64,000 nt of DNA from Enterococcus sp. DIV0212c (lineage in GTDB: Bacteria; Bacillota; Bacilli; Lactobacillales; Enterococcaceae). Under the pieces are notes generated by a model that was given only the letters and a program-made list of their open reading frames with translations, had not been told where the DNA came from and searched no databases. Location of the stretch: contig NZ_JAFREN010000002.1 in the NCBI RefSeq assembly GCF_017377505.1, positions 62,001-126,000 of the forward strand. Direction: 5' to 3'. Position 1 is the stretch's first letter. Every line of letters begins with the position of its first letter. This document shows, piece by piece, positions 16,454-24,569 of the stretch. A program made the position numbers and the translations under genes.

Positions 16454-17476
16454 TTAGACTTTGGGAATAAAAAGGTTACCTAAAGTTGCGGCCATGATTG
16501 CTTTGATCGAGTGCATTCTATTTTCAGCTTCTTCGAATTGACGGCCATATTTACTTCTAAAGACTTCATCCGTGATTTCCATTTCACTGATACCAAATTT
16601 TTCTTTAACCATTTGCCCATATTCAGTTGTCGCATCATGAAAAGCCGGTAAGCAATGAAGGACAATCAATTTTCCATCAGCATTACCTGTTTTTTTAACC
16701 ATATCCATATTGATTTGGTAGTCTTTTAATACTCGCACGCGTTCTTCAAATTTATCTTCTTCACCCATTGAAACCCACACATCTGTATAAAGGACATTGG
16801 CATTTTTGACTCCTTGTTCCACGTCATCTGTAATCATGATTTTGCTGCCTGATTCTTCTGCAAATTTTTTCGCATACGCCACTACAGATTCTTCTGGAAA
16901 TAGTGATTCCGGCGCACAAATTCTAACATTTACACCTAGAATCGCTCCTGTTACTAATAAACTGTTTGCCATATTATTGCGTCCATCTCCAACATAAACA
17001 AGCGTGATATCTTCAAGCGTACCAAAATTTTCTTTGATGGTCATATAATCGGCAATCATTTGAGTTGGATGCCATTCATCAGTTAGACCATTCCAAACAG
17101 GAACACCGGAATATTTTGCCAAGTCTTCAACCACTTCTTGACTAAAACCTCTGAATTCGATTCCATCAAACATACTTCCTAATACCTTAGCTGTGTCTTC
17201 AACGGATTCTTTTTTGCCTAGCTGAATATCATTTTTCCCAAGAAATTCAGGATGAGCACCTAAGTCGATCGAAGCAGTTGTAAAAGCCGAACGTGTCCGA
17301 GTTGATGTTTTTTCAAAAAGTAAGGCGATGTTTTTCCCTTCAAGATAATGATGAGGAATTCCTTGCTTTTTCAATTTTTTCAAATGAATAGAAAAATCGA
17401 TCAAGTAATTTAATTCGTCTTTGGTAAAATCCTTTTCCGCTAATAAGCTACGTCCTTGAAATACTGAATCTGTCAT
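16454..17476 (-). CDS. arcB: Catabolic ornithine carbamoyltransferase
   Basis: A 340-aa enzyme that phosphorolyses citrulline to ornithine and carbamoyl phosphate. It shows the carbamoyl-phosphate-binding 'STRTRSAF' motif, the 'HPTQ' motif and the ornithine-binding 'HCLPAFHD' loop. The C-terminal extension ending 'LGNLFIPKV' is typical of catabolic enzymes. AGGAGG precedes the ATG and forms the very end of a structured tandem repeat that separates this gene from arcA by 403 bases. This leader is likely to affect arcB expression independently of arcA. Confidence 0.96.
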   Translation of the reverse strand: MTDSVFQGRSLLAEKDFTKDELNYLIDFSIHLKKLKKQGIPHHYLEGKNIALLFEKTSTRTRSAFTTASIDLGAHPEFLGKNDIQLGKKESVEDTAKVLGSMFDGIEFRGFSQEVVEDLAKYSGVPVWNGLTDEWHPTQMIADYMTIKENFGTLEDITLVYVGDGRNNMANSLLVTGAILGVNVRICAPESLFPEESVVAYAKKFAEESGSKIMITDDVEQGVKNANVLYTDVWVSMGEEDKFEERVRVLKDYQINMDMVKKTGNADGKLIVLHCLPAFHDATTEYGQMVKEKFGISEMEITDEVFRSKYGRQFEEAENRMHSIKAIMAATLGNLFIPKV

Positions 17477-17495
17477 AATAATTTTCCTCCTAAAT

Positions 17496-17855
17496 TTAAA
17501 AGTGTAAAAAATCGGTTAATCCTGTAGAAAATTAGGAAATTAAGTTTGAAGCGTTCTTTGCTTCACTGCTAATTTGTCTATTTTCATAAGGATTGATTTG
17601 TGCAGCTAGACAATGTTAAAAGTGTAACAGGCTCGCTCAGGCTCGACTGAAAAATAGGAAAATATGTTTGTGACGCTTTTTGTCACTGGCAGATTTTATC
17701 TTTTTTCCGAGAGACTAGCCTGTGGAACTGGATAATAAAAGTGTAACAGGCTCATTCAGGCTCGACTGAAAAATAGGAAAATATGTTTGTGACACTTTTT
17801 GTCACAGGCAGATTTTATCTTTTTTCCGAGAGACTAGCCTGTGAAGCTAGCTAGA
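17496..17855 (-). repeat. Three tandem copies of a ~120-bp structured repeat in the arcB leader
   Basis: The 403-base arcA-arcB gap is filled by three units starting near 17498, 17618 and 17737 (plus-strand order), period 119-120 bases. Units 2 and 3 are almost identical; unit 1, next to arcB, is diverged. Each has an inner hairpin (GAAGC/GCTTC in unit 1, GTGAC/GTCAC in units 2 and 3) and an outer stem (AATCCT/AGGATT in unit 1, ACAGGCT/AGCCTGT in units 2 and 3). Changes are compensated on both sides, so RNA pairing seems selected. The block ends with CTTTTAAATTTAGGAGG, the arcB ribosome binding site. Related copies precede clpB. Family name unknown. Confidence 0.85.
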
Positions 17856-17879
17856 TAACATACGGTATCCATGCTCTTA

Positions 17880-19103
17880 TTAGATATCTGATCGATCAAA
17901 CGGCATGCTCATGCAGCGAGGACCGCCACGACCACGCACAAGTTCACTGCCTGGAATATAATTTAATTTAACACCAGCTTCTTCTAATTTTTGATTTGTA
18001 ATCGTATTGCGGTCATAAACAACGACCTCACCTGGTGCAATCGCCAATGTATTAGACCCGTCATTCCATTGTTCTCGTGCTGCTGCTGTTGGATTTCCGC
18101 CACCGCAACGAATCAAAGCAACGTGCTCTAATTCTAGATATTTACATAAAATATGCTCCAAAGTATCTGTTTCCTGTGAAATCTGTAAACCATCTGTTCC
18201 TTGAGAAATCGAATAGATCGTTAAGTTTCCTTCAATTTCTGGATGAATCGTGAATTTGTCATAGTCTACCATTGTAAATACAGTATCAAGATGCATGAAT
18301 TTACGTTGTTCCCCAATATCAAATGCTAAAACTCTTTCAAATCCTAACTCCTTCTCAAAAATATTTCGTGCTAATTTTTCGATTGAAGCAACATCTGTCC
18401 TTTGAGAGATTCCCACAGCAATCAATTTTTTTGAAAGAATCAACTCATCTCCGCCTTCGATCCGAGTATTTTCATCCCGGCTGTAAACCATTGGTACCTG
18501 TGAATTTTTGAACATTGGATGATGAGCAAAAATGTATTTCCCGTACAACGTTTCACGCCGTCTCGTCACAGAGTACATTCGATTCAACGAAACACCATGT
18601 CCAATCGTCGCAAATGGATCGCGGGTAAAATACAAGTTAGGCATTGGATCGATAATGAATGGATAATGGGAATCAGCAAGATCTGATAAGCTTGTTCGTT
18701 CTAATGACGACAGTTCTGACTTTTGAATCCCCGCCATAGTCTTATCGATCAATTCTCTGCCATCAGAAATGGCCATCAGCCGTTCTTGTATAAATTGCTT
18801 GGTTCGCTCTTCTTTGATATCGGCTTCATTTAGATACTCTGTTACAAAATGCTCTTTGATGGTTGTGTCAGTTAACGACTCTGCTGCTAAATCTTCTAAA
18901 TAAAGAACATTCACTCCTTTTAACCTCAGTGTTTCTGCAAAAAAGTCATGTTCTTTTTGCGCTTGTTCCAGAAATGGAATATCATCAAAAAGAAGTGATT
19001 CCAGGTAATCGGGCATTAAATTCTCTAATTCCTTTCCTGGTCTGTGTAGCATTACGGTGTTCAGTTTTCCAATTTCAGAAAAAACGTTAATTGGATTCTT
19101 CAT
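17880..19103 (-). CDS. arcA: Arginine deiminase
   Basis: A 407-aa enzyme hydrolysing arginine to citrulline and ammonia. Catalytic elements are present: '[10 protein letters not shown]', 'EGGDE', '[10 protein letters not shown]' and the nucleophilic Cys in '[12 protein letters not shown]' at the C-terminus. The ATG at 19103 is 7 bases after AAGGAGG; a TTG just before it is less likely. It is the first gene of arcA-arcB-arcC-arcR-arcD-argR. Candidate CcpA and ArgR sites lie in the 480-base upstream region. Confidence 0.97.
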   Translation of the reverse strand: MKNPINVFSEIGKLNTVMLHRPGKELENLMPDYLESLLFDDIPFLEQAQKEHDFFAETLRLKGVNVLYLEDLAAESLTDTTIKEHFVTEYLNEADIKEERTKQFIQERLMAISDGRELIDKTMAGIQKSELSSLERTSLSDLADSHYPFIIDPMPNLYFTRDPFATIGHGVSLNRMYSVTRRRETLYGKYIFAHHPMFKNSQVPMVYSRDENTRIEGGDELILSKKLIAVGISQRTDVASIEKLARNIFEKELGFERVLAFDIGEQRKFMHLDTVFTMVDYDKFTIHPEIEGNLTIYSISQGTDGLQISQETDTLEHILCKYLELEHVALIRCGGGNPTAAAREQWNDGSNTLAIAPGEVVVYDRNTITNQKLEEAGVKLNYIPGSELVRGRGGPRCMSMPFDRSDI

Positions 19104-19145
19104 CAAAATACCTCCTTCTTTTGGTTCGTACTTAGAATAACAAAA

Positions 19146-19159
19146 TGATAGCGTTCTCT
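19146..19159 (-). promoter_or_regulatory. Candidate CcpA (cre) site upstream of arcA
   Basis: Minus-strand AGAGAACGCTATCA matches the cre pattern TGWAANCGNTNWCA except at two positions in its left half. It lies about 45 bases before the arcA start. Glucose repression of arc operons is known in enterococci. Candidate only. Confidence 0.45.
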
Positions 19160-19213
19160 TCTTAGTGTTTTTCGACTTTAAAATACAAAGATGACCACAT
19201 TATGCAAAAATGT

Positions 19214-19231
19214 TGTATATTTTTTCATACA
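19214..19231. promoter_or_regulatory. Candidate ArgR operator upstream of arcA
   Basis: TGTATATTTTTTCATACA has palindromic TGTAT/ATACA ends around an AT-rich centre, similar in shape to Gram-positive ARG boxes. It lies about 110 bases upstream of arcA, and an argR gene ends the operon. Confidence 0.4.
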
Positions 19232-19420
19232 CCAAAATAAACTGATAAAAATGAGCTTAGGGAATTTATACTTATCCTTTTTTTTAAAGAATATACACAC
19301 TTTTTTATTTAAAAATATTTACTAGGTGTCACTATTTGCAGTAACGGATAATTGATTGACTATTTTTTGAATGGATAGAGCATGATTTGATTTTCTCATC
19401 TTAAGTAAAATTATCACACT

Positions 19421-19474
19421 AAAACGCAGTTATTCTATTTTAGCCTTACGTAAAAATAGAATAACTGCGTTTGA
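19421..19474. terminator. Strong hairpin terminator between toxin island and arc operon
   Basis: AAACGCAGTTATTCTATTTT pairs with the matching AAAATAGAATAACTGCGTTT around a short loop, a ~20-bp stem. A second hairpin (AGAGCTTG / CAAGCTCT, 19520-19560) lies closer to the phosphoesterase stop. Together they close the island operon on the minus strand. Confidence 0.8.
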
Positions 19475-19588
19475 TTTATGTATTTTTTGCTTCATCCGTG
19501 TTCACTTTCAACTAACAAATAGAGCTTGAGAGGCAATCTTTGCGCTTATCCCAAGCTCTTACTGCGTTTGCAAAGCCCTTTGCTAATT

Positions 19589-20998
19589 TCAATTTTTTAA
19601 ATTGATTTCGTAAATGAACTCTTTATTTCGCCAAGCATTATTTTGTACTTTATAAATTTTCAAACTTTGGTCATTATATTCTGTAATTAAGAAACTTTTC
19701 TGTGTCGCTCCTCCAGATAAAAATACTGGGACATTTCCAAAATAGTCCGGCGAAGAATATTTCCCTACTTTATTATGATAATGACCTGCAAAAACAGCTT
19801 TCACATTATATTTTTCAATTAGCTGAATAAATTGTGCGCTTGGACCACCCTTCCAATCATCTGGTTTATGGACCCCTATCAACACTTTCATTCCGTTATT
19901 TTTCGCATAACCCAAGGCATCTTCGATAAAACCAAAATTAGGTTTTACACCCACGTTCAAAGGACCTGACCAAGATGTCGCTTGATAATCCATTGTTGGA
20001 TAGTTATTCAATTGTAAAAGTAACACGTTGCCTGGTAATTGAACCGTATAAGCATAACTTCTAATACCACCGGCATCAGCTGATAAGACGTTATTTGTAC
20101 TAATATGATAGGTTAATCTTTCTAAAGAGAGATCAAAACAGCCATCTTCAAAACATTTACCTTGATTGTTTTCGATATCATGATTTCCTAAACCAAAATA
20201 ATACTTTTTATTTAAGATTGGCATTAACTCATTTTCCATTTTATCCCATTGCCAACTATGACCAAAAGCGGTAATATCGCCATTAATAACTACTTTAGCA
20301 CTGCTTTTCGTAGCATTATAGGCATTGACACTTGTATATTGTTCCCGAATTAAAGCGGCAGAATTTGCTTCAGCATCAGGATCACTCTCACCTCGGTCCA
20401 TTTTATCAGTCCATGGGTATTGAGGATCTGAGGTGAAAACGATGGCATGATTTTCTGATGTTGGCGGTGTTAAATCGTTAGAAAGTTTAAATGCACTAGC
20501 GCCTCCGAAAGACAAACCAACACCATCAGCGGTCACTGCCAAACCTGGTTTTGGATAGTGGGAATTACGAATACTATAGGTACCATCCGAATTTGCTTCT
20601 ATCAGCCACTTACTCGTGGTTTGATTCTTCGTTGAAATCTGGCCAAATGATAATTTCCCTTTATCATTTGGATTCCAAATATCTTTTTCCCAGAATAGGT
20701 AGTGGTTTGTGTCTTCATATGCCGGTTTCAATTGGTAATCATTACCCGTCCACATCTTGTCTGGATGCCATATCTGAGACTTATCTCCTGACCATTTTCC
20801 AAACGACATTTTGCCATCTGCATATTGCAAAACTTCACCCGACCCATCATTTTTTTCAATTTTAATGTTTGTGTTTAAATCAACACTATATTCTGCTGCG
20901 CTTACGTTAGTAGGTAAAAATAGCAAGAATAAAGAAACAATTGAAGCAACAAACAATAATGTGTCACGCAAAAAAACTTTTCGATTACAAAAATTCAT
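19589..20998 (-). CDS. Secreted metallophosphoesterase with lectin-like N-terminal domain
   Basis: The ATG at 20998 (469 aa) follows AAGGGGG and opens a signal peptide ending in NVSA-AE; a longer reading to 21085 would add 29 residues and run over the upstream hairpin. Residues ~35-170 form a repeat-containing beta-rich domain with W/Q motifs ('SQIWHP', 'GLAVTADGVGLSFGG'), resembling ricin-type beta-trefoil modules. Residues ~185-469 are a calcineurin-like phosphoesterase with 'SDPQYPW', 'INGDITAFGH', 'GLGNHD', 'GVHKPDD' and 'AGHYHNK' metal motifs. A glycan-binding secreted hydrolase is likely; its substrate is unknown. It is the last gene of the lanthipeptide/toxin operon, behind a hairpin that may limit its expression. 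Confidence 0.82.
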   Translation of the reverse strand: MNFCNRKVFLRDTLLFVASIVSLFLLFLPTNVSAAEYSVDLNTNIKIEKNDGSGEVLQYADGKMSFGKWSGDKSQIWHPDKMWTGNDYQLKPAYEDTNHYLFWEKDIWNPNDKGKLSFGQISTKNQTTSKWLIEANSDGTYSIRNSHYPKPGLAVTADGVGLSFGGASAFKLSNDLTPPTSENHAIVFTSDPQYPWTDKMDRGESDPDAEANSAALIREQYTSVNAYNATKSSAKVVINGDITAFGHSWQWDKMENELMPILNKKYYFGLGNHDIENNQGKCFEDGCFDLSLERLTYHISTNNVLSADAGGIRSYAYTVQLPGNVLLLQLNNYPTMDYQATSWSGPLNVGVKPNFGFIEDALGYAKNNGMKVLIGVHKPDDWKGGPSAQFIQLIEKYNVKAVFAGHYHNKVGKYSSPDYFGNVPVFLSGGATQKSFLITEYNDQSLKIYKVQNNAWRNKEFIYEINLKN

Positions 20999-21031
20999 TG
21001 TTCTTAACCCCCTTTTTAGGTTTAATTTTAT

Positions 21032-21080
21032 TTTAAAAATGGAGGTTGGAATCATTTTATCGTATATGACACCAACCTCC
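21032..21080 (-). terminator. Attenuator-like hairpin between precursor peptides and phosphoesterase gene
   Basis: On the minus strand GGAGGTTGG pairs with CCAACCTCC and is followed by ATTTTTAAAAT, 40 bases after the last precursor stop and 34 bases before the next start. As a partial terminator it would give more precursor mRNA than phosphoesterase mRNA. Confidence 0.65.
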
Positions 21081-21120
21081 AGCAATTAAAATAAAGTGAG
21101 AATACTTTCTAATTTAAAGT

Positions 21121-21222
21121 CTAACAAGTACATGTTAAGCAACTAAGTTTACTTTCGAAAAAGTCCGGTTCATACGCTAATTGTGCTGTTGTACTTTGTA
21201 AAGCAAGAATTTCTTTAGCCAT
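21121..21222 (-). CDS. Class III lanthipeptide precursor peptide 1
   Basis: A 33-residue peptide behind a strong AAAGGAGGTG site. It starts MAKEILALQ, which contains the LxLQ helix motif used by class III synthetases to recognise leaders, and ends ESKLSCLTCTC. The end fits the labionin pattern SxxSxxxC (Ser24, Ser27, Cys31) with extra Cys28 and Cys33. It shares leader and core motif with the second peptide 40 bases upstream while the middle differs. The synthetase is encoded just upstream on the same strand. Expected product: a small peptide with lanthionine and/or labionin rings. Leader/core boundary not determinable. Confidence 0.85.
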   Translation of the reverse strand: MAKEILALQSTTAQLAYEPDFFESKLSCLTCTC

Positions 21223-21262
21223 AGAAATACACCTCCTTTCGGGTAAAGTTAAAATTTTCGTT

Positions 21263-21367
21263 TTAGCAAACACAAGTTAAACAACTTATACCACTCGCAA
21301 AAACTTCATCTTCCCATGTTGCAACTTCTGTTGTTGCCTCTTGTAATGCAAGAATTTCTTTAGCCAT
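21263..21367 (-). CDS. Class III lanthipeptide precursor peptide 2
   Basis: A 34-residue peptide preceded by AAAGGAGCGG. It starts with the same nine residues MAKEILALQ as its sister and ends FASGISCLTCVC. Ser25, Ser28 and Cys32 fit the labionin pattern SxxSxxxC; Cys29 and Cys34 are additional thiols. The middle (EATTEVATWEDEV) is acidic. It lies 72 bases after the synthetase stop. A short TGGGTT/AACCCA hairpin in that gap could be an RNA processing point. Confidence 0.85.
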   Translation of the reverse strand: MAKEILALQEATTEVATWEDEVFASGISCLTCVC

Positions 21368-21439
21368 TGAGATCCGCTCCTTTCAAGTTTTTATTTAGAT
21401 TTTTGGGTTGGGAGATATCTATAAACCCATGAAGATTAG

Positions 21440-24070
21440 TTATTTTTTTAACGTAGGCACGATATCAAACGTTTGGTCCATTATGTTTGTAATCGTTAAA
21501 GCGACTCCAGCAAAACCAGAAAATATATCCATTGTTATTTTCGTTCCGTTATCGCCAGCAATAGCAAGACCTGTACCAATTTGTATAAGATGTGGCTGCA
21601 AGCCTGCTACAAATGATTGGCTTATCTGTTCGGCATCGCCCAATTTCAATTGTTCGTTTATAAGTAATTGGCTTAATTTTAGACCGCTATACCCATTAAA
21701 TAAACCTGGAAATACAGAAAAATTGGTTTCTAAAGCTCGGTATAACGGCAATTGTTTGACACAATTGGCTTGCGTTATGTGTTGACTATTTTTGGCTATC
21801 AATAGACCTAAACCAGCGCTTCCAGTTGCTAAATACGGTAACGATCGATGTTGCTGCTTGCATTGTAAACTGTTTTTTTGACTAACCACGTAGCTTGCAA
21901 GCTCTGTTTCAATCGCCACATTTAAACAATCAATAAATAAATCGTCATCGGTTAATTTGTACACTTCGGCAAATAACCAACCTAAACCAGCATGTCCATA
22001 AAATAATCCTATTGTCTGTTCCGCAGGGTTATTCGTCAGTCGTCCCTTTTGTTTTGCATGAATAAATTGGTTAGGCTGAGCTTGATAAGCGCGTGCAAGT
22101 TGTCTAAGTTTGATAAGTAGCAGTTCAGCATTCTCATCCATTAGCCTTCGCTGACTTAGAAAATAGCTGCCCGTTAGTAGAATTCCTGCTAAACCATTAT
22201 ATAAATTAAAATTTTTGCATCCCTCAATCATCGGTTTAAAAAATTGGTTAACATACTTTGTCGCCTGCTCCGTTTCTCCAAGTTGATCAAGCAACCAACA
22301 AGTTCCTGCTAATCCATCAAACAAACCGCCTTGTACTTGCTTCATCATAGATATGTCATTTATAGATGCGGCAATGATTCTTTGTTTTGTTTCGGTTAAT
22401 CTTTCTTGCTCTCCCAATAAATGTTCAAGTTTTGTATACGCCCAGATAATGCCTAGATCGGAAAAAGCAATCCCTTGTTTACTTCTCGTTCCATAATAAT
22501 GAACGGGAAAATGGCGAAAATCATAATCGCGTTGCCACATTTGCATAACGGAAGAAGCTCCATTTAAAAGCTGTTTGCCCCAAGTTTGTATAGTCGATTC
22601 CGCACTTGCCTGACTATTGTCTGATAAATACGGCTGTAAAACTTTGTTAGGGGATACGACTTCAATTGTTTGAACTTTCTTTTTTAATTCCGCCAATATC
22701 CTGACGTATGCATTGATCTCTTCTTGCTTGTAACCTAAGGTCTGAAAATACTGTTGTCCCGCTCGTTCGGTTTGTTCCCCAAATTGATAGACTAAATCAG
22801 CTTGTAAAATGAGCGGATAGAATAGAAAATGCGCCACTTGAAGTACGCCATACCAATCAATTCGCTCTGGCGTTAACTCTTTTCCCCAAGCCCTAAATCC
22901 TGGTGCCGCCACTTGATGAAATGGCACTGAATGATTCTTAAAAAGCGCTTCGCCCCAATCGATCAACATCACCTGTTCATCATCAGTGAGAATAATATTG
23001 CTTAAATGAATATCTTGATGATACACGTCACTTTTATGTGCTGCCTCGACAATTTCAATTAATTGGCTGACAATTTTTCGTATTTTTTGCAAATAATCCC
23101 TTTGTTTATTAGCAGAAAAAGGATAATGTCCTGTCACCCAACGATTAAGCACTACGCCTTCCACTTTTTCCATAGCTAAATACTGATGCTCCCAAACGGT
23201 GCCATACCAACAATAATCGGGCACACCGCTCAAACTATTAAGAAGCTTCAATGCTTTTTTTTCCGCTGCTAAACGATCAGTTGCGTAAGTAGAATAATGA
23301 TCAATCCCAGTATAAGGACGTGCTTCTTTTAAAATAATCTCTTTTTCTGAGTCAGCTAATATCGCTTGATAAATCCCACCACAATTTGAAAATTGAATAG
23401 CTGATTTTATCGTAAACGGCATATCTGCTGTCTCTCCATCTGAGTCATATAACCAACTTTTTAAAAAATTTGGTACCTCGATTCCTTCTGGAAGATGAAA
23501 TACGGCCTCTCGTTGATCGATGACTTCACCATAACTTGTTTTGAGCATCTGACTATCCATAGGCATATTTTCTTCTGGATAAGCATCTCGAAAAACTCCG
23601 TATCGCAAATAAATTGGGGCTTTTTGCCAACGTTTATCGCTTAAAATATATGGACCAGAAAAACCATTTAGTTTGTTTTCCAAAGCAGCCAAAAACGCTT
23701 CTAACTGTGCTTGGTCTGGGTAACAAGTAATGAATTTCCCAGAAAATCCTCTACTGACATGTTTGCCATTACGGATTTTAAACACTTTCTCGGTTGCTAA
23801 ATGTTTAAAACAAACATTGTTTTGAAAGCAAACTTCTGCGGTGTTTTTAAGTATCGCTTCAACATCAGCTAAGTTTGCACTAACATGCACTTTCCAACCT
23901 TGCCTTTGGATTTTCTTTCGTAACGGAAATAACGTTGTCCATTCTTTGTCACTTTTGATTTCATGCCAGCCAGCAGGCAAAGGGAGCGAATACATGGTTG
24001 ACGTATCTTTTGATAAACTATTAGCTCTGAAAAATAATGGATCATCTATATAAGCATTAAATGAAGTCAT
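21440..24070 (-). CDS. Class III lanthipeptide synthetase LanKC
   Basis: An 876-aa three-domain enzyme. Residues ~1-215 form the phospho-Ser/Thr lyase domain (with 'YLRYGVFR' near 155-161). Residues ~225-490 are a Ser/Thr kinase-like domain with the ATP-binding Lys in 'IILKEARP' (249), the catalytic loop 'HQDIHLSNI' (351-359) and the metal-binding 'IDWGEA' (370-375). Residues ~510-876 are a LanC-like cyclase. The cyclase keeps Gly-rich repeats ('FYGHAGLGW', 'ATGSAGLG', 'FNGYSGL') but lacks the Cys and CHG zinc ligands, which marks class III rather than class IV. It would phosphorylate and dehydrate Ser/Thr in the two adjacent precursors and cyclise them. GAAAGGA precedes the ATG. Confidence 0.9.
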   Translation of the reverse strand: MTSFNAYIDDPLFFRANSLSKDTSTMYSLPLPAGWHEIKSDKEWTTLFPLRKKIQRQGWKVHVSANLADVEAILKNTAEVCFQNNVCFKHLATEKVFKIRNGKHVSRGFSGKFITCYPDQAQLEAFLAALENKLNGFSGPYILSDKRWQKAPIYLRYGVFRDAYPEENMPMDSQMLKTSYGEVIDQREAVFHLPEGIEVPNFLKSWLYDSDGETADMPFTIKSAIQFSNCGGIYQAILADSEKEIILKEARPYTGIDHYSTYATDRLAAEKKALKLLNSLSGVPDYCWYGTVWEHQYLAMEKVEGVVLNRWVTGHYPFSANKQRDYLQKIRKIVSQLIEIVEAAHKSDVYHQDIHLSNIILTDDEQVMLIDWGEALFKNHSVPFHQVAAPGFRAWGKELTPERIDWYGVLQVAHFLFYPLILQADLVYQFGEQTERAGQQYFQTLGYKQEEINAYVRILAELKKKVQTIEVVSPNKVLQPYLSDNSQASAESTIQTWGKQLLNGASSVMQMWQRDYDFRHFPVHYYGTRSKQGIAFSDLGIIWAYTKLEHLLGEQERLTETKQRIIAASINDISMMKQVQGGLFDGLAGTCWLLDQLGETEQATKYVNQFFKPMIEGCKNFNLYNGLAGILLTGSYFLSQRRLMDENAELLLIKLRQLARAYQAQPNQFIHAKQKGRLTNNPAEQTIGLFYGHAGLGWLFAEVYKLTDDDLFIDCLNVAIETELASYVVSQKNSLQCKQQHRSLPYLATGSAGLGLLIAKNSQHITQANCVKQLPLYRALETNFSVFPGLFNGYSGLKLSQLLINEQLKLGDAEQISQSFVAGLQPHLIQIGTGLAIAGDNGTKITMDIFSGFAGVALTITNIMDQTFDIVPTLKK

Positions 24071-24106
24071 CTTTTTGGTTTCCTTTCATTAACAGACATT
24101 TAACTC

Positions 24107-24499
24107 TCATGTTGCTTGATTGATAAAGTTTTCGATCTCTTTCTCACTTTTATCTCCCATTAGTGTTGCGGTTATTGTCTTATTTTTATAAATAACTAAT
24201 AGAGGGATTTCCTCAACTTGAAATTTATTCATTTCCTTTGGCAATAGACTGTCTTCACGATGCGTGTCAATATTATAATAATAAAGAACTTTCCCTTGCT
24301 TTTTCATAACCTTCTTTAGTTTCGGGAAAAACTTTTTACAGTGCGGACAAGAGTCGCGACCAAAATATATAATAGCTTTCTCATGTTGAGGTAAAACATG
24401 ATCAATCGATTGTTCTATTGGAATTTCAGTCAAACTTTCTTTTGGCGAACAACCTATAAGAAACAATAATATTAAAATAACTAGACTTATTTTTTTCAT
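24107..24499 (-). CDS. Thioredoxin-like lipoprotein
   Basis: A 130-aa exported lipoprotein with lipobox LIGC (Cys17) and a thioredoxin fold bearing the CPHC redox motif ('FGRDSCPHCKKFF') and the cis-Pro loop ('VEEIPLLVIYK'). It resembles the bacteriocin transport accessory/disulfide-oxidoreductase proteins found in bacteriocin loci. It sits 36 bases upstream of the lanthipeptide synthetase and 70 after the toxin gene. It could keep precursor thiols reduced or form the two likely disulfides of the toxin outside the cell; both are inferences. Confidence 0.83.
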   Translation of the reverse strand: MKKISLVILILLFLIGCSPKESLTEIPIEQSIDHVLPQHEKAIIYFGRDSCPHCKKFFPKLKKVMKKQGKVLYYYNIDTHREDSLLPKEMNKFQVEEIPLLVIYKNKTITATLMGDKSEKEIENFINQAT

Positions 24500-24569
24500 A
24501 TCTACTCCTATTTTCCCAGCTATAATAGATCAAGGGGCATGATTAACTTGTTATACCCCTTGTGAAATG

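Noticed and set aside
17650..17695. TGTGAC…GTCACA palindromes in the arcB leader as Crp/ArcR binding sites
   Set aside because: The half-sites are 7 bases apart rather than the Crp spacing, and the other repeat copies replace them by GAAGC/GCTTC or GAGG/CCTC. That preserves pairing but destroys a protein site.
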